From assembly GCA_036505615.1 (NCBI GenBank), contig DASXTB010000074.1:1-21223 (forward strand): a stretch of DNA of 21,223 nt. Direction: 5' to 3'. The stretch comes from DASXTB01 sp036505615 (GTDB lineage: Bacteria; Acidobacteriota; UBA6911; JACQSX01). Position numbers and translations under genes: made by a program. Below the pieces are notes generated by a model that saw only the letters and a program-made list of their open reading frames with translations, was not told the DNA's origin and searched no databases. This document shows, one piece after another, positions 14,402 through 21,193 of the stretch; position 1 is the stretch's first letter; every line of letters begins with the position of its first letter.

Positions 14402-14857
14402 TTATTTGAGGATTTCAAGTACAGATTTCAGTTGGGAGCGGATCTCTTTTAAAAGCCTCCTTGGCTCTACATCGGCGCTCGCTGCCGACAACTCTGATTG
14501 TGCCGCCTTCGATGGATGTGGCGACGATTCTGGTGTTGCCTGTTGGGAGGTTTTCATCGAATCGCAAGGGCCTGCACGCGTGTTGTCGTCCAATTCCAGC
14601 TCCCTGGAATCAAATTTCTCCCCGGACAGCTTCTTATTGGCTCCCGCTATCGTGTAACCCTCTTCATACAGAAGCTGCTTGATGCGCAGTACTACCTGCA
14701 CATCACGATAACGATAAACTCGCTGGCCGCTATTATTCTTGGAAGGTGAAAGTTGCGGGAATTCAGTTTCCCAGTAGCGAAGGACGTGGGGTTCTACCTT
14801 GCACAGATCGCAAACCTCGCCGATCTTGTAGTAAAGCTTTTTCGGTATCTGCTCCAT
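14402..14857 (-). CDS. MerR-family transcriptional regulator
   Basis: 151 residues. The N-terminal winged helix spans about residues 7-75: KLYYKIGEVCDLCKVEPHVL then RYWETEFPQLSP and GQRVYRYRDVQVVLRIKQLL, followed by YEEGYTIAGANKKL. The rest is a Ser/Ala/Pro-rich linker and a short C-terminal helix (RRLLKEIRSQLKSVLEIL); there is no ligand- or metal-binding domain. MerR proteins of this plain type commonly follow ihfA in Acidobacteriota and deltaproteobacteria; the targets are unknown. It starts 3 bp after the HU/IHF stop. Confidence 0.9.
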   Translation of the reverse strand: MEQIPKKLYYKIGEVCDLCKVEPHVLRYWETEFPQLSPSKNNSGQRVYRYRDVQVVLRIKQLLYEEGYTIAGANKKLSGEKFDSRELELDDNTRAGPCDSMKTSQQATPESSPHPSKAAQSELSAASADVEPRRLLKEIRSQLKSVLEILK

Positions 14858-14860
14858 TCA

Positions 14861-15127
14861 CTAAAACTTCAGATGCTTGGAAGGCTTGAAGCTGATGCCT
14901 CTGCGAGACTTCAATGTAATCGCTTCTCCGGTCTGGGGATTGCGCCCGATGCGTTCGCGTCGCTTCACCACATTGAGCGAGCCAAAACCGGTCAGTTTGA
15001 CATTCTCACCGGAAACGAGCCGGTCTTTGATCTTCCCTATCACCTGCTCGACAATCTCTTTGGCCTCGTGATATGAGACGCCTCCATGTCTTTCGTAAAT
15101 TAGACGGGCCAGATCCGCCTTGATCAT
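14861..15127 (-). CDS. HU/IHF-family DNA-bending protein, IHF-alpha type
   Basis: 88 residues. The opening MIKADLARLIYERHGGVSYH is followed by a dimer helix and GENVKLTGFGSLNVVKRRER, then the minor-groove arm IGRNPQTGEAITLKSRRGI and FKPSKHL, all standard for the family. The context before merR favours the IHF-alpha branch, but the protein could be a homodimeric HU. It bends DNA in the nucleoid. GGGAGA lies 5-10 nt upstream of the ATG. First gene of the HU/IHF, MerR, hemerythrin operon. Confidence 0.92.
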   Translation of the reverse strand: MIKADLARLIYERHGGVSYHEAKEIVEQVIGKIKDRLVSGENVKLTGFGSLNVVKRRERIGRNPQTGEAITLKSRRGISFKPSKHLKF

Positions 15128-15180
15128 AGTTCTCCCGGTTTTTCCAAATTTTGCAAATAGTTAGAATCGAAGTTGCCACA

Positions 15181-15210
15181 ATCATAGAAACTGCCCAACG
15201 ACAGTGTCAA
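15181..15210 (-). promoter_or_regulatory. Strong promoter of the HU/IHF operon
   Basis: On the minus strand TTGACA (15210-15205) and TATGAT (15186-15181) are 18 bp apart, a near-consensus sigma-70-type promoter. The expected leader is about 45 nt. The heptamer array begins some 35 bp upstream of it. Confidence 0.7.
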
Positions 15211-15244
15211 GTCTAATTACCGAGGTTGAGCAATCACAAGGGAA

Positions 15245-15450
15245 AAGGAATGCAGGAGGGCAGAAGGCGGAAGGCAGAAGGCGGAAGGCAGGAGGCAGGA
15301 AGCAGACGGCAGGAGGCAGACGGCAGGAGGCAGACGGCAGGAGGCAGGAGCGCAGACGGCAGGAGGCAGGCAGCAGAAGGCAGGAGGCAGACGGCAGGAG
15401 GCAGGCAGCAGACGGCAGGAGGCAGGAGGCAGACGGCAGCAGGCAGTCGG
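15245..15450. repeat. Heptamer array, purine-rich arm of the Der inverted pair
   Basis: About 29 tandem 7-nt units, mostly GGCAGGA, GGCAGAC and GGAAGGC. Positions 15281-15319 are a perfect 39-bp reverse complement of 15661-15699 in the opposing array. The region between (15451-15534) holds further TCATTCT-type heptamers. The 400-bp gap 15128-15527 contains no gene other than the promoter listed. Confidence 0.92.
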
Positions 15451-15527
15451 ACTAGGTCACTCATCATTCATCATTTATGATCATTCATCATTCTTCATTC
15501 TCCATTCTCATTCTTCATTTGTAATCG

Positions 15528-17051
15528 TCACTCGCCTGCATTCTGCCTCCGCCCTCCTGCCGTCTGTCTCCTGTCTCCTGCCGCCTGCTTTCCTGCCGCC
15601 TGCTTCGTGCCTGCTGCCTGCTTCCTGCCTGCTGCCTCCTGCCTCCCCGCCGTCTGCCGCCTGCCTCCTGCCGTCTGCTTCCTGCCTCCTGCCTTCCGCT
15701 TTCCGCCTTCCGCCTTCCGCTTTCCGCCTTCCGCCTTCCGCTTTCCGCCTGCGAATCCACTGCGGACCAGCAAACGAATAGGAGTGGCATAAAAGCCAAA
15801 CTCCTCTCGAAGCCGGTTGACGACAAATCGGCGTTGCGAGAAGTGAATCTTGCGCGAATTGACAAACAACACGAAGGTCGGCGGCGACGTGCCCACTTGA
15901 GTGATATATTTCACCTTGAATTTCTTGTCGGGAAACGAATCCAGATGAGATTCGCGGATTTGCCGATGAAAGAAATCATTCAAATCCGGCGTCGGAATTC
16001 GCAGCCGGCGTGCTTCGGCGGCACGGGCGGCGTGGTCGAGAATTTTGACGACGCGCTGCCCTGTCTTTGCAGAGATAAAGTCTACCGGCGCGAAATCAAG
16101 AAACTTCATTCGGCGTGAGATTTCATCCTGAAATGTCTTGCCCATTTCCGCCCGGTTCGCAACCAAATCCCACTTGTTCACGGCAAGCAGCACCGAGCAT
16201 CCTTCTTCCACGGCGTAGCCGGCAATTGCTGCATCAAGTTTGGTAGGACCTTCTACTCCATCCACCACAACCACAGCTACGTCGGCCTGTCGAAGGCTCT
16301 TGCGCGCCATTACCACGCTCAGCTTCTCAGCCATGGCTTCAGTTTTTCCTTTGCGGCGAATGCCGGCCGTGTCGACAAGGCGAAAGCTGCGGCCGTCACG
16401 GCGGATCAGCGTATCCACTGAATCTCGCGTCGTGCCCGGCGCCTCACTGACAATTACCCGTTCCTGGCCGCACAAGAAATTCACGATGGACGACTTTCCT
16501 ACGTTCGGCCGGCCCACGATGGCAATGCTTACCTCTTCCGCTTGGGGAACGTCGGGAGTTGCTGCGGCGCGCTTTGAAATTTGGTTCATCAACTCGTCGA
16601 CACCCACCTTGTGTTCGCCGGAAACCGCGAACATCTGCTTTGCTCCCATCCTGTAAAACGGGTTCATCCAAGCTTCGTGTTGGGGTAAGTCCACCTTGTT
16701 GACGACCAGCCAGATTTCCTTGCCTGTCTTTCGCAAAAGCTGCAGAAGCTCTTCATCCAGGGGCGTAGGGCCTGTCTGCGCATCCACCATAAGCAAAAGA
16801 AGGTCGCTCTCGTTTATCGCTGTGATTGCCTGCTTAAATATTTCCGACACTATCGACTCGGGATCGCGCGGAAGCATTCCGCCGGTGTCAACGACCGTAA
16901 ATTTACGGTCGTTCCATTCCGCAACTCCGTAAATTCGGTCTCGAGTAATTCCGGGCTCATCTCCTACGATGGCCCGACGTTTGCGAGTGAGGCGGTTGAA
17001 CAACGTGGATTTGCCGACGTTCGGTCTTCCTAAAATTGCAACTTGAAACAT
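15528..17051 (-). CDS. der: Ribosome-assembly GTPase Der (EngA) with repeat-encoded tail
   Basis: 507 residues from the ATG at 17051; a longer frame to 17102 only reads heptamer repeat. Two tandem GTPase domains are visible: G1 GRPNVGKSTLFN with DTGG and NKVD, then GRPNVGKSSIVN with DTAGI and NKWD. A KH-like domain ends at about residue 433 (FYATPIRLLVR). Der binds the 50S subunit and is needed for its maturation. The remaining 74 residues are encoded by the heptamer array: a Lys/Arg/Gly/Ala/Gln-rich, strongly basic tail with a 7-residue period, first KRKAEGG and then degenerate. The start codon also adjoins an array and has no Shine-Dalgarno. hflX lies upstream, 201 bp away. Confidence 0.96.
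   Translation of the reverse strand: MFQVAILGRPNVGKSTLFNRLTRKRRAIVGDEPGITRDRIYGVAEWNDRKFTVVDTGGMLPRDPESIVSEIFKQAITAINESDLLLLMVDAQTGPTPLDEELLQLLRKTGKEIWLVVNKVDLPQHEAWMNPFYRMGAKQMFAVSGEHKVGVDELMNQISKRAAATPDVPQAEEVSIAIVGRPNVGKSSIVNFLCGQERVIVSEAPGTTRDSVDTLIRRDGRSFRLVDTAGIRRKGKTEAMAEKLSVVMARKSLRQADVAVVVVDGVEGPTKLDAAIAGYAVEEGCSVLLAVNKWDLVANRAEMGKTFQDEISRRMKFLDFAPVDFISAKTGQRVVKILDHAARAAEARRLRIPTPDLNDFFHRQIRESHLDSFPDKKFKVKYITQVGTSPPTFVLFVNSRKIHFSQRRFVVNRLREEFGFYATPIRLLVRSGFAGGKRKAEGGKRKAEGGKRKAGGRKQTAGGRRQTAGRQEAAGRKQAAGTKQAAGKQAAGDRRQTAGGRRQNAGE
15535..15751. repeat. Heptamer array inside the 3' end of der
   Basis: About 30 units of CCTGCCT, CCTGCCG and CCTTCCG, the reverse complement of the array at 15245-15450. 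Because the unit is stop-free in every phase, the reading frame of der continues through nearly all of it. Two flavours adjoin: GGAAGGC-type next to der and GGCAGGA-type further out. Confidence 0.92.
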
Positions 17052-17057
17052 GTGAAG

Positions 17058-17290
17058 GAAATTAAGAATTAAGAGTGAAGAATGAAGAATTAAAACCGTC
17101 ATTCGTCATTTGTCATTCCTCATTGGTGATTCGGCCTGATTGCCTTCACTAATCCCCATGCATAATGCCTGCTCCTCCGGCAATGACTAAATGACCCATG
17201 ACTAATAATGACTAATGACTAGTGACGCTCTTCATTCTTAATTCTTAATTCTTAATTCTTAATTCTTAATTCGTGATTGTTAATTCTTAA
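17058..17290. repeat. Nested opposed heptamer arrays between hflX and der
   Basis: The outer pair has GAATTAA-type units at 17058-17093 and TTAATTC-type units at about 17229-17290. The inner pair has TCATTCG/TCATTTG units at 17098-17130 and AATGACT/TAATGAC units at about 17180-17226. A 50-bp centre (GCCTGATTGCC...) has no repeat. The whole locus can fold as a two-layer hairpin. It provides the leader of der and the C-terminal codons and stop of hflX. Confidence 0.88.
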
Positions 17291-18355
17291 TCCTTTGATC
17301 TCGGCATCGATGGCCCTCCGAAGATCGTCTAACCCAGTTTCCCTGAGAGCCGATACCGTAATATGGCTGTTACTGCCTTGCGCGCCGCGGGGAAAGCCCG
17401 GAACCAGATCGATTTTGTTGAACACCAAAAGTGTAGGAACATCCTGAAAACCAAGGTCCAAGAGGACCTCCTCCACTGCTCGAATCTGCGCTTTGTAAGC
17501 TTCCTGACTGCGATCCACCACGTGCAAAAGCAAGTCGGCCTCGCCGATTTCTTCCAGCGTGGCGCGAAAGGCCGCTACCAGATCTGGCGGCAGCTTGCGC
17601 ACAAAGCCGACTGTGTCGGTCAGCAATGCTTCACCGCTGTACGGCAGGTGGATCCTGCGCACCAGCGGGTCGAGGGTAGCAAACATGCGAGAGGACTGGA
17701 AGGTTTCCGAATGTGTTAACGCGGTGAATAGCGTCGACTTGCCGGCATTGGTATATCCCACCAGAGTCACCACCGGTACAGGGATTCCTTGCCGCCGCGC
17801 GCGATGGAGATGGCGGTGGCGGCGTACTTTTTCGATCTCCGAGCGGATGTGCGATAGGCGAGTGCGGATCCGGCGCCGGTCCATCTCCAGTTTGGTTTCT
17901 CCCGGACCGCGCGTTCCGATTCCGCCTCCCAGCCTGGAGAGAGCGGCGGCGGAACCAACCAACCGAGGGAGCAGGTAGTTCAACTGCGCCAATTCCACCT
18001 GCAGTTTTCCTTCACGCGATCGAGCGCGTTGGGCAAAGATGTCGAGGATAAGAGCTGTCCGATCAATCACCTTACATTGCAGCAGCGACTCCAGATTGCG
18101 CTGCTGCCCAGGTGAGAGCGTCTCATCAAAGATTACGAGGTCCAGATTCTCCTGGCGCACGCGCTCGGCTATCTCGGCCGCCTTACCGCGGCCGATTAAA
18201 TAGGCCGGATCCAGGCGCTGGCGCGTCTGCAGGATGGACTCTTTCACTTCGGCGCCTGCGCTCGACGCTAGCTCGCGCAATTCCACCAGATGCTCCAGCG
18301 CAACCGACCGCGAGTGGCCGGGCGATGCGACGCCCACCAAGACCGCCTGTTCCAT
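17252..18355 (-). CDS. hflX: Ribosome-associated GTPase HflX
   Basis: 367 residues. The N-terminal HflX domain includes DPAYLIGRGKAAEIAE and LVIFDETLSPGQQRNLE, then DRTALILDIFAQRARSREGK and the LGGGIGTRGPGETKLE motif before a long helical linker. The G domain has GYTNAGKST (G1), DTVGF (G3) and NKID (G4). HflX splits stalled or hibernating 70S ribosomes in the cytoplasm. The last 12 residues (LRINNHELRIKN) and the TAA are read from the GAATTAA heptamer array; the normal fold should end near DAEIKG. No strong ribosome site precedes the ATG. Confidence 0.96.
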   Translation of the reverse strand: MEQAVLVGVASPGHSRSVALEHLVELRELASSAGAEVKESILQTRQRLDPAYLIGRGKAAEIAERVRQENLDLVIFDETLSPGQQRNLESLLQCKVIDRTALILDIFAQRARSREGKLQVELAQLNYLLPRLVGSAAALSRLGGGIGTRGPGETKLEMDRRRIRTRLSHIRSEIEKVRRHRHLHRARRQGIPVPVVTLVGYTNAGKSTLFTALTHSETFQSSRMFATLDPLVRRIHLPYSGEALLTDTVGFVRKLPPDLVAAFRATLEEIGEADLLLHVVDRSQEAYKAQIRAVEEVLLDLGFQDVPTLLVFNKIDLVPGFPRGAQGSNSHITVSALRETGLDDLRRAIDAEIKGLRINNHELRIKN

Positions 18356-18451
18356 AGAAATGGCAGGTTAGCAGGAGCACCAGCGCGAGTAAAGGATGGC
18401 GGGGAAACAGTCTTCTTTGGATGAACGCAGATAAACGCGGAAATCAGGGAC

Positions 18452-18600
18452 AGGGTGCATCGCGTTGGGTTTCGAAAACCGGGGGCGGCGCCCGTCCCGC
18501 GCTGCGGGACGGGTTCTGCCCCCGGCTATTCAATGTGACGCCTTCGGCGTCTGGATTGTTGCTACTGATGTGTCAGTAACTTTGATTGCGGCTTTGCCGC
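18452..18600 (-). repeat. Multi-hairpin dispersed element, copy R4
   Basis: Read on the minus strand: GCCGCAA (18592-18586), hairpin GACGCC-GAA-GGCGTC (18551-18537), outer stem CCGGGGGC/GCCCCCGG (18525-18518 and 18486-18479) enclosing a perfect 10-bp inner stem CCCGTCCCGC/GCGGGACGGG, then a partial GCACCCTG where the last hairpin should be. It fills most of the 301-bp gap between hflX and ypdA, which has no gene. Confidence 0.85.
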
Positions 18601-18656
18601 GCTGTACGCTTTATGGTAACCAAGAATTCGCGTTCATTCGCGGCGAATCTCTTCCC

Positions 18657-19652
18657 TTACCCCCGAAATCCAGGAGAATTCAGGATTTGCGCACCATGAA
18701 ACCTGCCGTTCTCGATGAAAATCTTGTTGGTTTCCTTGCCTGAAATCATTCCACCGGCCAGGTAAATACCAGGAACATTACTCTCCAGAGTTTCCGGATT
18801 GTGAGCCGGCCGCAGAGTTTCAGCATCGACCTGAATCCCAATGCTTCTCAGGAAATCCGCATCGGGGTGATAACCGGTCAGAGCAAAGACAAAATCATTG
18901 TCGAGCACTTTCTCACTGCCACCGTTCTTCACCCAGATTCGCTCCGCTTCGATTCGAGTGACCGCGGTGTTAAACAGCGCCCGCACCTCCTGGTTCTTGA
19001 TTCGATTCTCAATGTCCGGAAGTACCCAGTATTTGATGTCTTTGCTTAAAGCTTCCCGGCGATGAATCAGCGTCACATCAGCGCCGGCACGATACAGCAA
19101 CAATGCGGCTTCGGCGGCGGAATTCTTTCCCCCGATGATGGCGACCTTCTTGCGGAAGAAGGGATGGACTTCAGTAAAGTAATGAGACACCTTGGGCAGT
19201 TGCTCTCCGGGGATACCGAGGTAGTTAGGGTGGTCATAGTAGCCGAGGGCTAGAATCACACGGCGCACAGAATAGACGCTTTCGGCCGGTTCGCACCCTT
19301 CTCGAGCGGCGCGCGTGTGCAGTCGGAAGTTCTCTTTGTGGCCATCAATGCGGACAACCTGCGTATAATCGCGAATGATCAAGTCGTAGAGGTCTACCAC
19401 TTTTCTGTAGTAATTGAGGCCGTCAACTCTTTTGGGCTTTTCTGAGGAAACAATCATCGGGATCTCGCCGATTTCCAGCAGGTCCGCCGTGGTAAAAAAT
19501 GTCATGTCGAGGGGATAGCGATAAATAGAATTTACCACACATCCTTTCTCCAGAATCACATAGCTGTAGCCCTGCTTTTTCAACTCGATTGCGCACGCGA
19601 GTCCTGCCGGACCGGCGCCCACGACGGCGATGTCAACATTCATGTCCTTCAT
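18657..19652 (-). CDS. ypdA: YpdA-family FAD/NAD(P) oxidoreductase (putative bacillithiol-disulfide reductase)
   Basis: 331 residues from the ATG at 19652; an upstream in-frame TTG is less likely, and an ATG at 19643 is possible. FAD-binding VVGAGPAGLACA (GxGxxG at 12-17) is followed by the diagnostic NSIYRYPLDMTFFTTADLLE segment. The second dinucleotide fold has IIGGKNSAAEAAL, then ALTGYHPDADF and GIYLAGGM near the end. There is no CxxC redox motif, as expected for this family rather than thioredoxin reductase. The characterised relatives reduce bacillithiol disulfide with NADPH; no bacillithiol biosynthesis genes lie in this window. A single gene, with a palindrome just upstream. Confidence 0.9.
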   Translation of the reverse strand: MKDMNVDIAVVGAGPAGLACAIELKKQGYSYVILEKGCVVNSIYRYPLDMTFFTTADLLEIGEIPMIVSSEKPKRVDGLNYYRKVVDLYDLIIRDYTQVVRIDGHKENFRLHTRAAREGCEPAESVYSVRRVILALGYYDHPNYLGIPGEQLPKVSHYFTEVHPFFRKKVAIIGGKNSAAEAALLLYRAGADVTLIHRREALSKDIKYWVLPDIENRIKNQEVRALFNTAVTRIEAERIWVKNGGSEKVLDNDFVFALTGYHPDADFLRSIGIQVDAETLRPAHNPETLESNVPGIYLAGGMISGKETNKIFIENGRFHGAQILNSPGFRG

Positions 19653-19663
19653 AGGATTATGAA

Positions 19664-19687
19664 AACACAAAAATTGTGGTTTGTGTT
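19664..19687. promoter_or_regulatory. 8-bp inverted repeat upstream of ypdA
   Basis: AACACAAA (19664-19671) and TTTGTGTT (19680-19687) are perfect inverted arms with an 8-bp spacer, 12 bp upstream of the ypdA start. Position and symmetry suit an operator or leader hairpin; the regulator is unknown. Confidence 0.35.
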
Positions 19688-19689
19688 AG

Positions 19690-19998
19690 CGATCAGTTCT
19701 TCCAGTTGCCAGTTGCTAGTTGCTTGCCAGTTACCAGTGGCCAGTGCAGTTGCCAGTTGCCAGTTGCTAGTTGCTAGTTGCCAGTTGCTAGTTGCTGGTT
19801 GCCGGTTGCTCGGTAGTTCCGGCCTATAGTTGATGAATGGCGAATAGCTCACTTGGAACTGGCAACTGGTAACTGGCAACTAGGAACTGGCAACTAGCAA
19901 CTGGTAACTGGCAACTAGCAACTGGCAACTAGCAACTGGGAACTGGCAACTGGCAACTAGCAACTGGGAGCTGGGAACTGGCAACTGGGAACTGTCCA
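19690..19998. repeat. Opposed heptamer arrays upstream of ypdA
   Basis: The left array, 19696-19815, has units GCCAGTT, GCTAGTT and GCTGGTT. The right array, 19856-19998, has the reverse complements GGCAACT, AGCAACT and GGGAACT. A shared segment of about 27 bp is perfectly complementary between arms. The spacer of about 40 bp has no gene. The arrays fill the 388-bp gap 19653-20040 up to the promoter region of tRNA-Val. Confidence 0.92.
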
Positions 19999-20015
19999 CT
20001 GCCCTTGCCCTTTGC

Positions 20016-20021
20016 TATACT
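20016..20021 (+). promoter_or_regulatory. Possible -10 box of tRNA-Val
   Basis: TATACT lies 19 nt before the tRNA start. The -35 position (about 19993-19998, TGTCCA) is weak and falls in the last unit of the heptamer array, so the array may have replaced the original -35. Confidence 0.4.
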
Positions 20022-20040
20022 CTCCTTTTCCTCACAACCG

Positions 20041-20117
20041 GGGCGCTTAGCTCAGTTGGTTAGAGCGCCGTCTTCACACGGCGGAGGTCCGCGGTTCGAG
20101 CCCGCGAGCGCCCACCA
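20041..20117 (+). tRNA. tRNA-Val (anticodon CAC)
   Basis: Acceptor GGGCGCT pairs with AGCGCCC. The D arm is GCTC/GAGC. The anticodon stem CCGTC/GGCGG has one G-T pair and encloses loop TTCACAC, with anticodon CAC at 20075-20077. The T arm CGCGG-TTCGAGC-CCGCG is perfect and CCA is encoded (20115-20117). It reads valine codon GTG. Confidence 0.95.
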
Positions 20118-20186
20118 GGCCGATTTCGGATTGCCGATTTCGGATTGCCGATTTCGGATTGCGGATTTCGGATTGCGGATTTCGGC
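20118..20186. repeat. Heptamer array directly after tRNA-Val
   Basis: About eight units alternating GGATTTC or CGATTTC with GGATTGC. It begins within a few bases of the CCA end. The unit is the reverse complement of that at 10418-10509, the only unit clearly shared by two loci in this window. No opposing partner is nearby. Confidence 0.88.
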
Positions 20187-20216
20187 GCCAATAGTACCAA
20201 TAGCCTTTCTGAAGTT

Positions 20217-20984
20217 ATGCAGGCAGTGATTGCCGCTCTATTGCTACTGACTTGCTTCACCGGCTTGGCGGGCGCAGGTTCCGATCCCGAATGGCAGTTG
20301 ATCAGGCCCGGCGTGCAGTATGCCGTCTGGCCGGTTGTTTCTGCTTATGGCAGTCCTTCAGTGCATTTATTGAGACTCAATTTAAAACAAGTCAATTTAC
20401 GGCCATTGCCGGTCGCAGATTTTGGGGCGGCAATGCCGGTGGAGGAATTCGCTCGTTACAATCTGGGAGTCGTAGCAGTCGTTAATGCGAATTTTTTCAG
20501 CACTCGCCACGAAAAGACAGTGCCGATGGGACTGGTGGTCCAGGATGGCCGGATTCTAAATCCTCCGATCAGGTCGCAGGCTTGGGGAATTTTCTTGATC
20601 GACGCTCGAGGCGCGCGGATAGTTCGTCCGGTTGAATATAGACACTCCAAGGCTGTCAGACTGGCACTGCAAGGAATGCCGAATCTTTTGGAGCATGGGC
20701 GAATACTCAAACTGAAAGCGCAGATTGCGCAACGCACCGCCGTGGGGATCAGGCCGGACAAGACGGTCGTCCTCCTGATTTCAAGACAAGGCAGCAGGCT
20801 GTCGCTCGGAGATCTCGCCCGCGCGATGCGCGAGTTAGGTTGTATTTCGGCCTTAAACTTTGACGGTGGAGCCTCAACTCAGCTTTGGATGAAAAAGCCG
20901 GGCGGAGAAGTGTTGCTGGAGCGCGGCTTCAACAAGGTCCCGGTTGCGCTGGGGGTGTTTGTAAAGGAAAAATCACCAAAATAA
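20217..20984 (+). CDS. Secreted phosphodiester glycosidase-like (NAGPA domain) protein
   Basis: 255 residues from the ATG at 20217. The frame is open back to 20145, but those 24 residues only read the heptamer array. Residues 1-22 (QAVIAALLLLTCFTGLAGAG after the Met) are a signal peptide. The mature protein has VVAVVNANFFSTRHEKTVPM, then WGIFLID, RTAVGIRPDKTVVLLIS and LNFDGGASTQLWMK, the ordered motifs of the NAGPA/phosphodiester glycosidase fold (GxNxxFF and the N(L/F)DGGxS signature). The human relative removes GlcNAc from phosphodiesters; the bacterial substrate is unknown but is probably envelope or extracellular glycan. No strong ribosome site is visible. It is a single gene, 100 bp after tRNA-Val. 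Confidence 0.85.
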   Translation: MQAVIAALLLLTCFTGLAGAGSDPEWQLIRPGVQYAVWPVVSAYGSPSVHLLRLNLKQVNLRPLPVADFGAAMPVEEFARYNLGVVAVVNANFFSTRHEKTVPMGLVVQDGRILNPPIRSQAWGIFLIDARGARIVRPVEYRHSKAVRLALQGMPNLLEHGRILKLKAQIAQRTAVGIRPDKTVVLLISRQGSRLSLGDLARAMRELGCISALNFDGGASTQLWMKKPGGEVLLERGFNKVPVALGVFVKEKSPK

Positions 20985-21120
20985 TTAGCTTACTTCGCTG
21001 ACCAAGTCTATAACTCAAGCGCAAAGTTCAAGATAGAGTGTCGGGAAAAGGGAAGTTCGTAAACGTGCCTGTGAGCTCTGCGCAGCCATAAAATCGACGG
21101 GCAGGTTTGTCTCTGACGTG

Positions 21121-21193
21121 GAGGGGCGACCCTGTGTGGTCGCCCCTCCTCCAGTAATAGGGGACATACTCGGGCGGCCACGCAGGGCCGCCC
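21121..21193. repeat. Two opposed GC-rich hairpins
   Basis: Hairpin one, 21121-21148, has an 11-bp stem GAGGGGCGACC/GGTCGCCCCTC with a 6-nt loop. Hairpin two, 21172-21193, has an 8-bp stem GGGCGGCC/GGCCGCCC. Read on the minus strand, hairpin two is a variant of hairpin one (GGGGCGGCCCTGCGTGG beside GGGGCGACCCTGTGTGG), so they are inverted copies. The region lies 137 bp after the last gene; the rest of 20985-21223 shows nothing clear. Confidence 0.75.

Noticed and set aside
15204..15480. Plus- and minus-strand frames with Gly/Arg/Gln or Pro/Leu/Cys periodicity
   Set aside because: These are readings of the stop-free heptamer array, not separate genes. Only the frame continuous with der is credible.
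15245..15751. CRISPR array
   Set aside because: Units are 7 nt with no unique spacers and no Cas genes are present.
21121..21148. Intrinsic terminator
   Set aside because: A strong stem but no T run follows, and a related inverted hairpin lies next to it, so a dispersed repeat is more likely.
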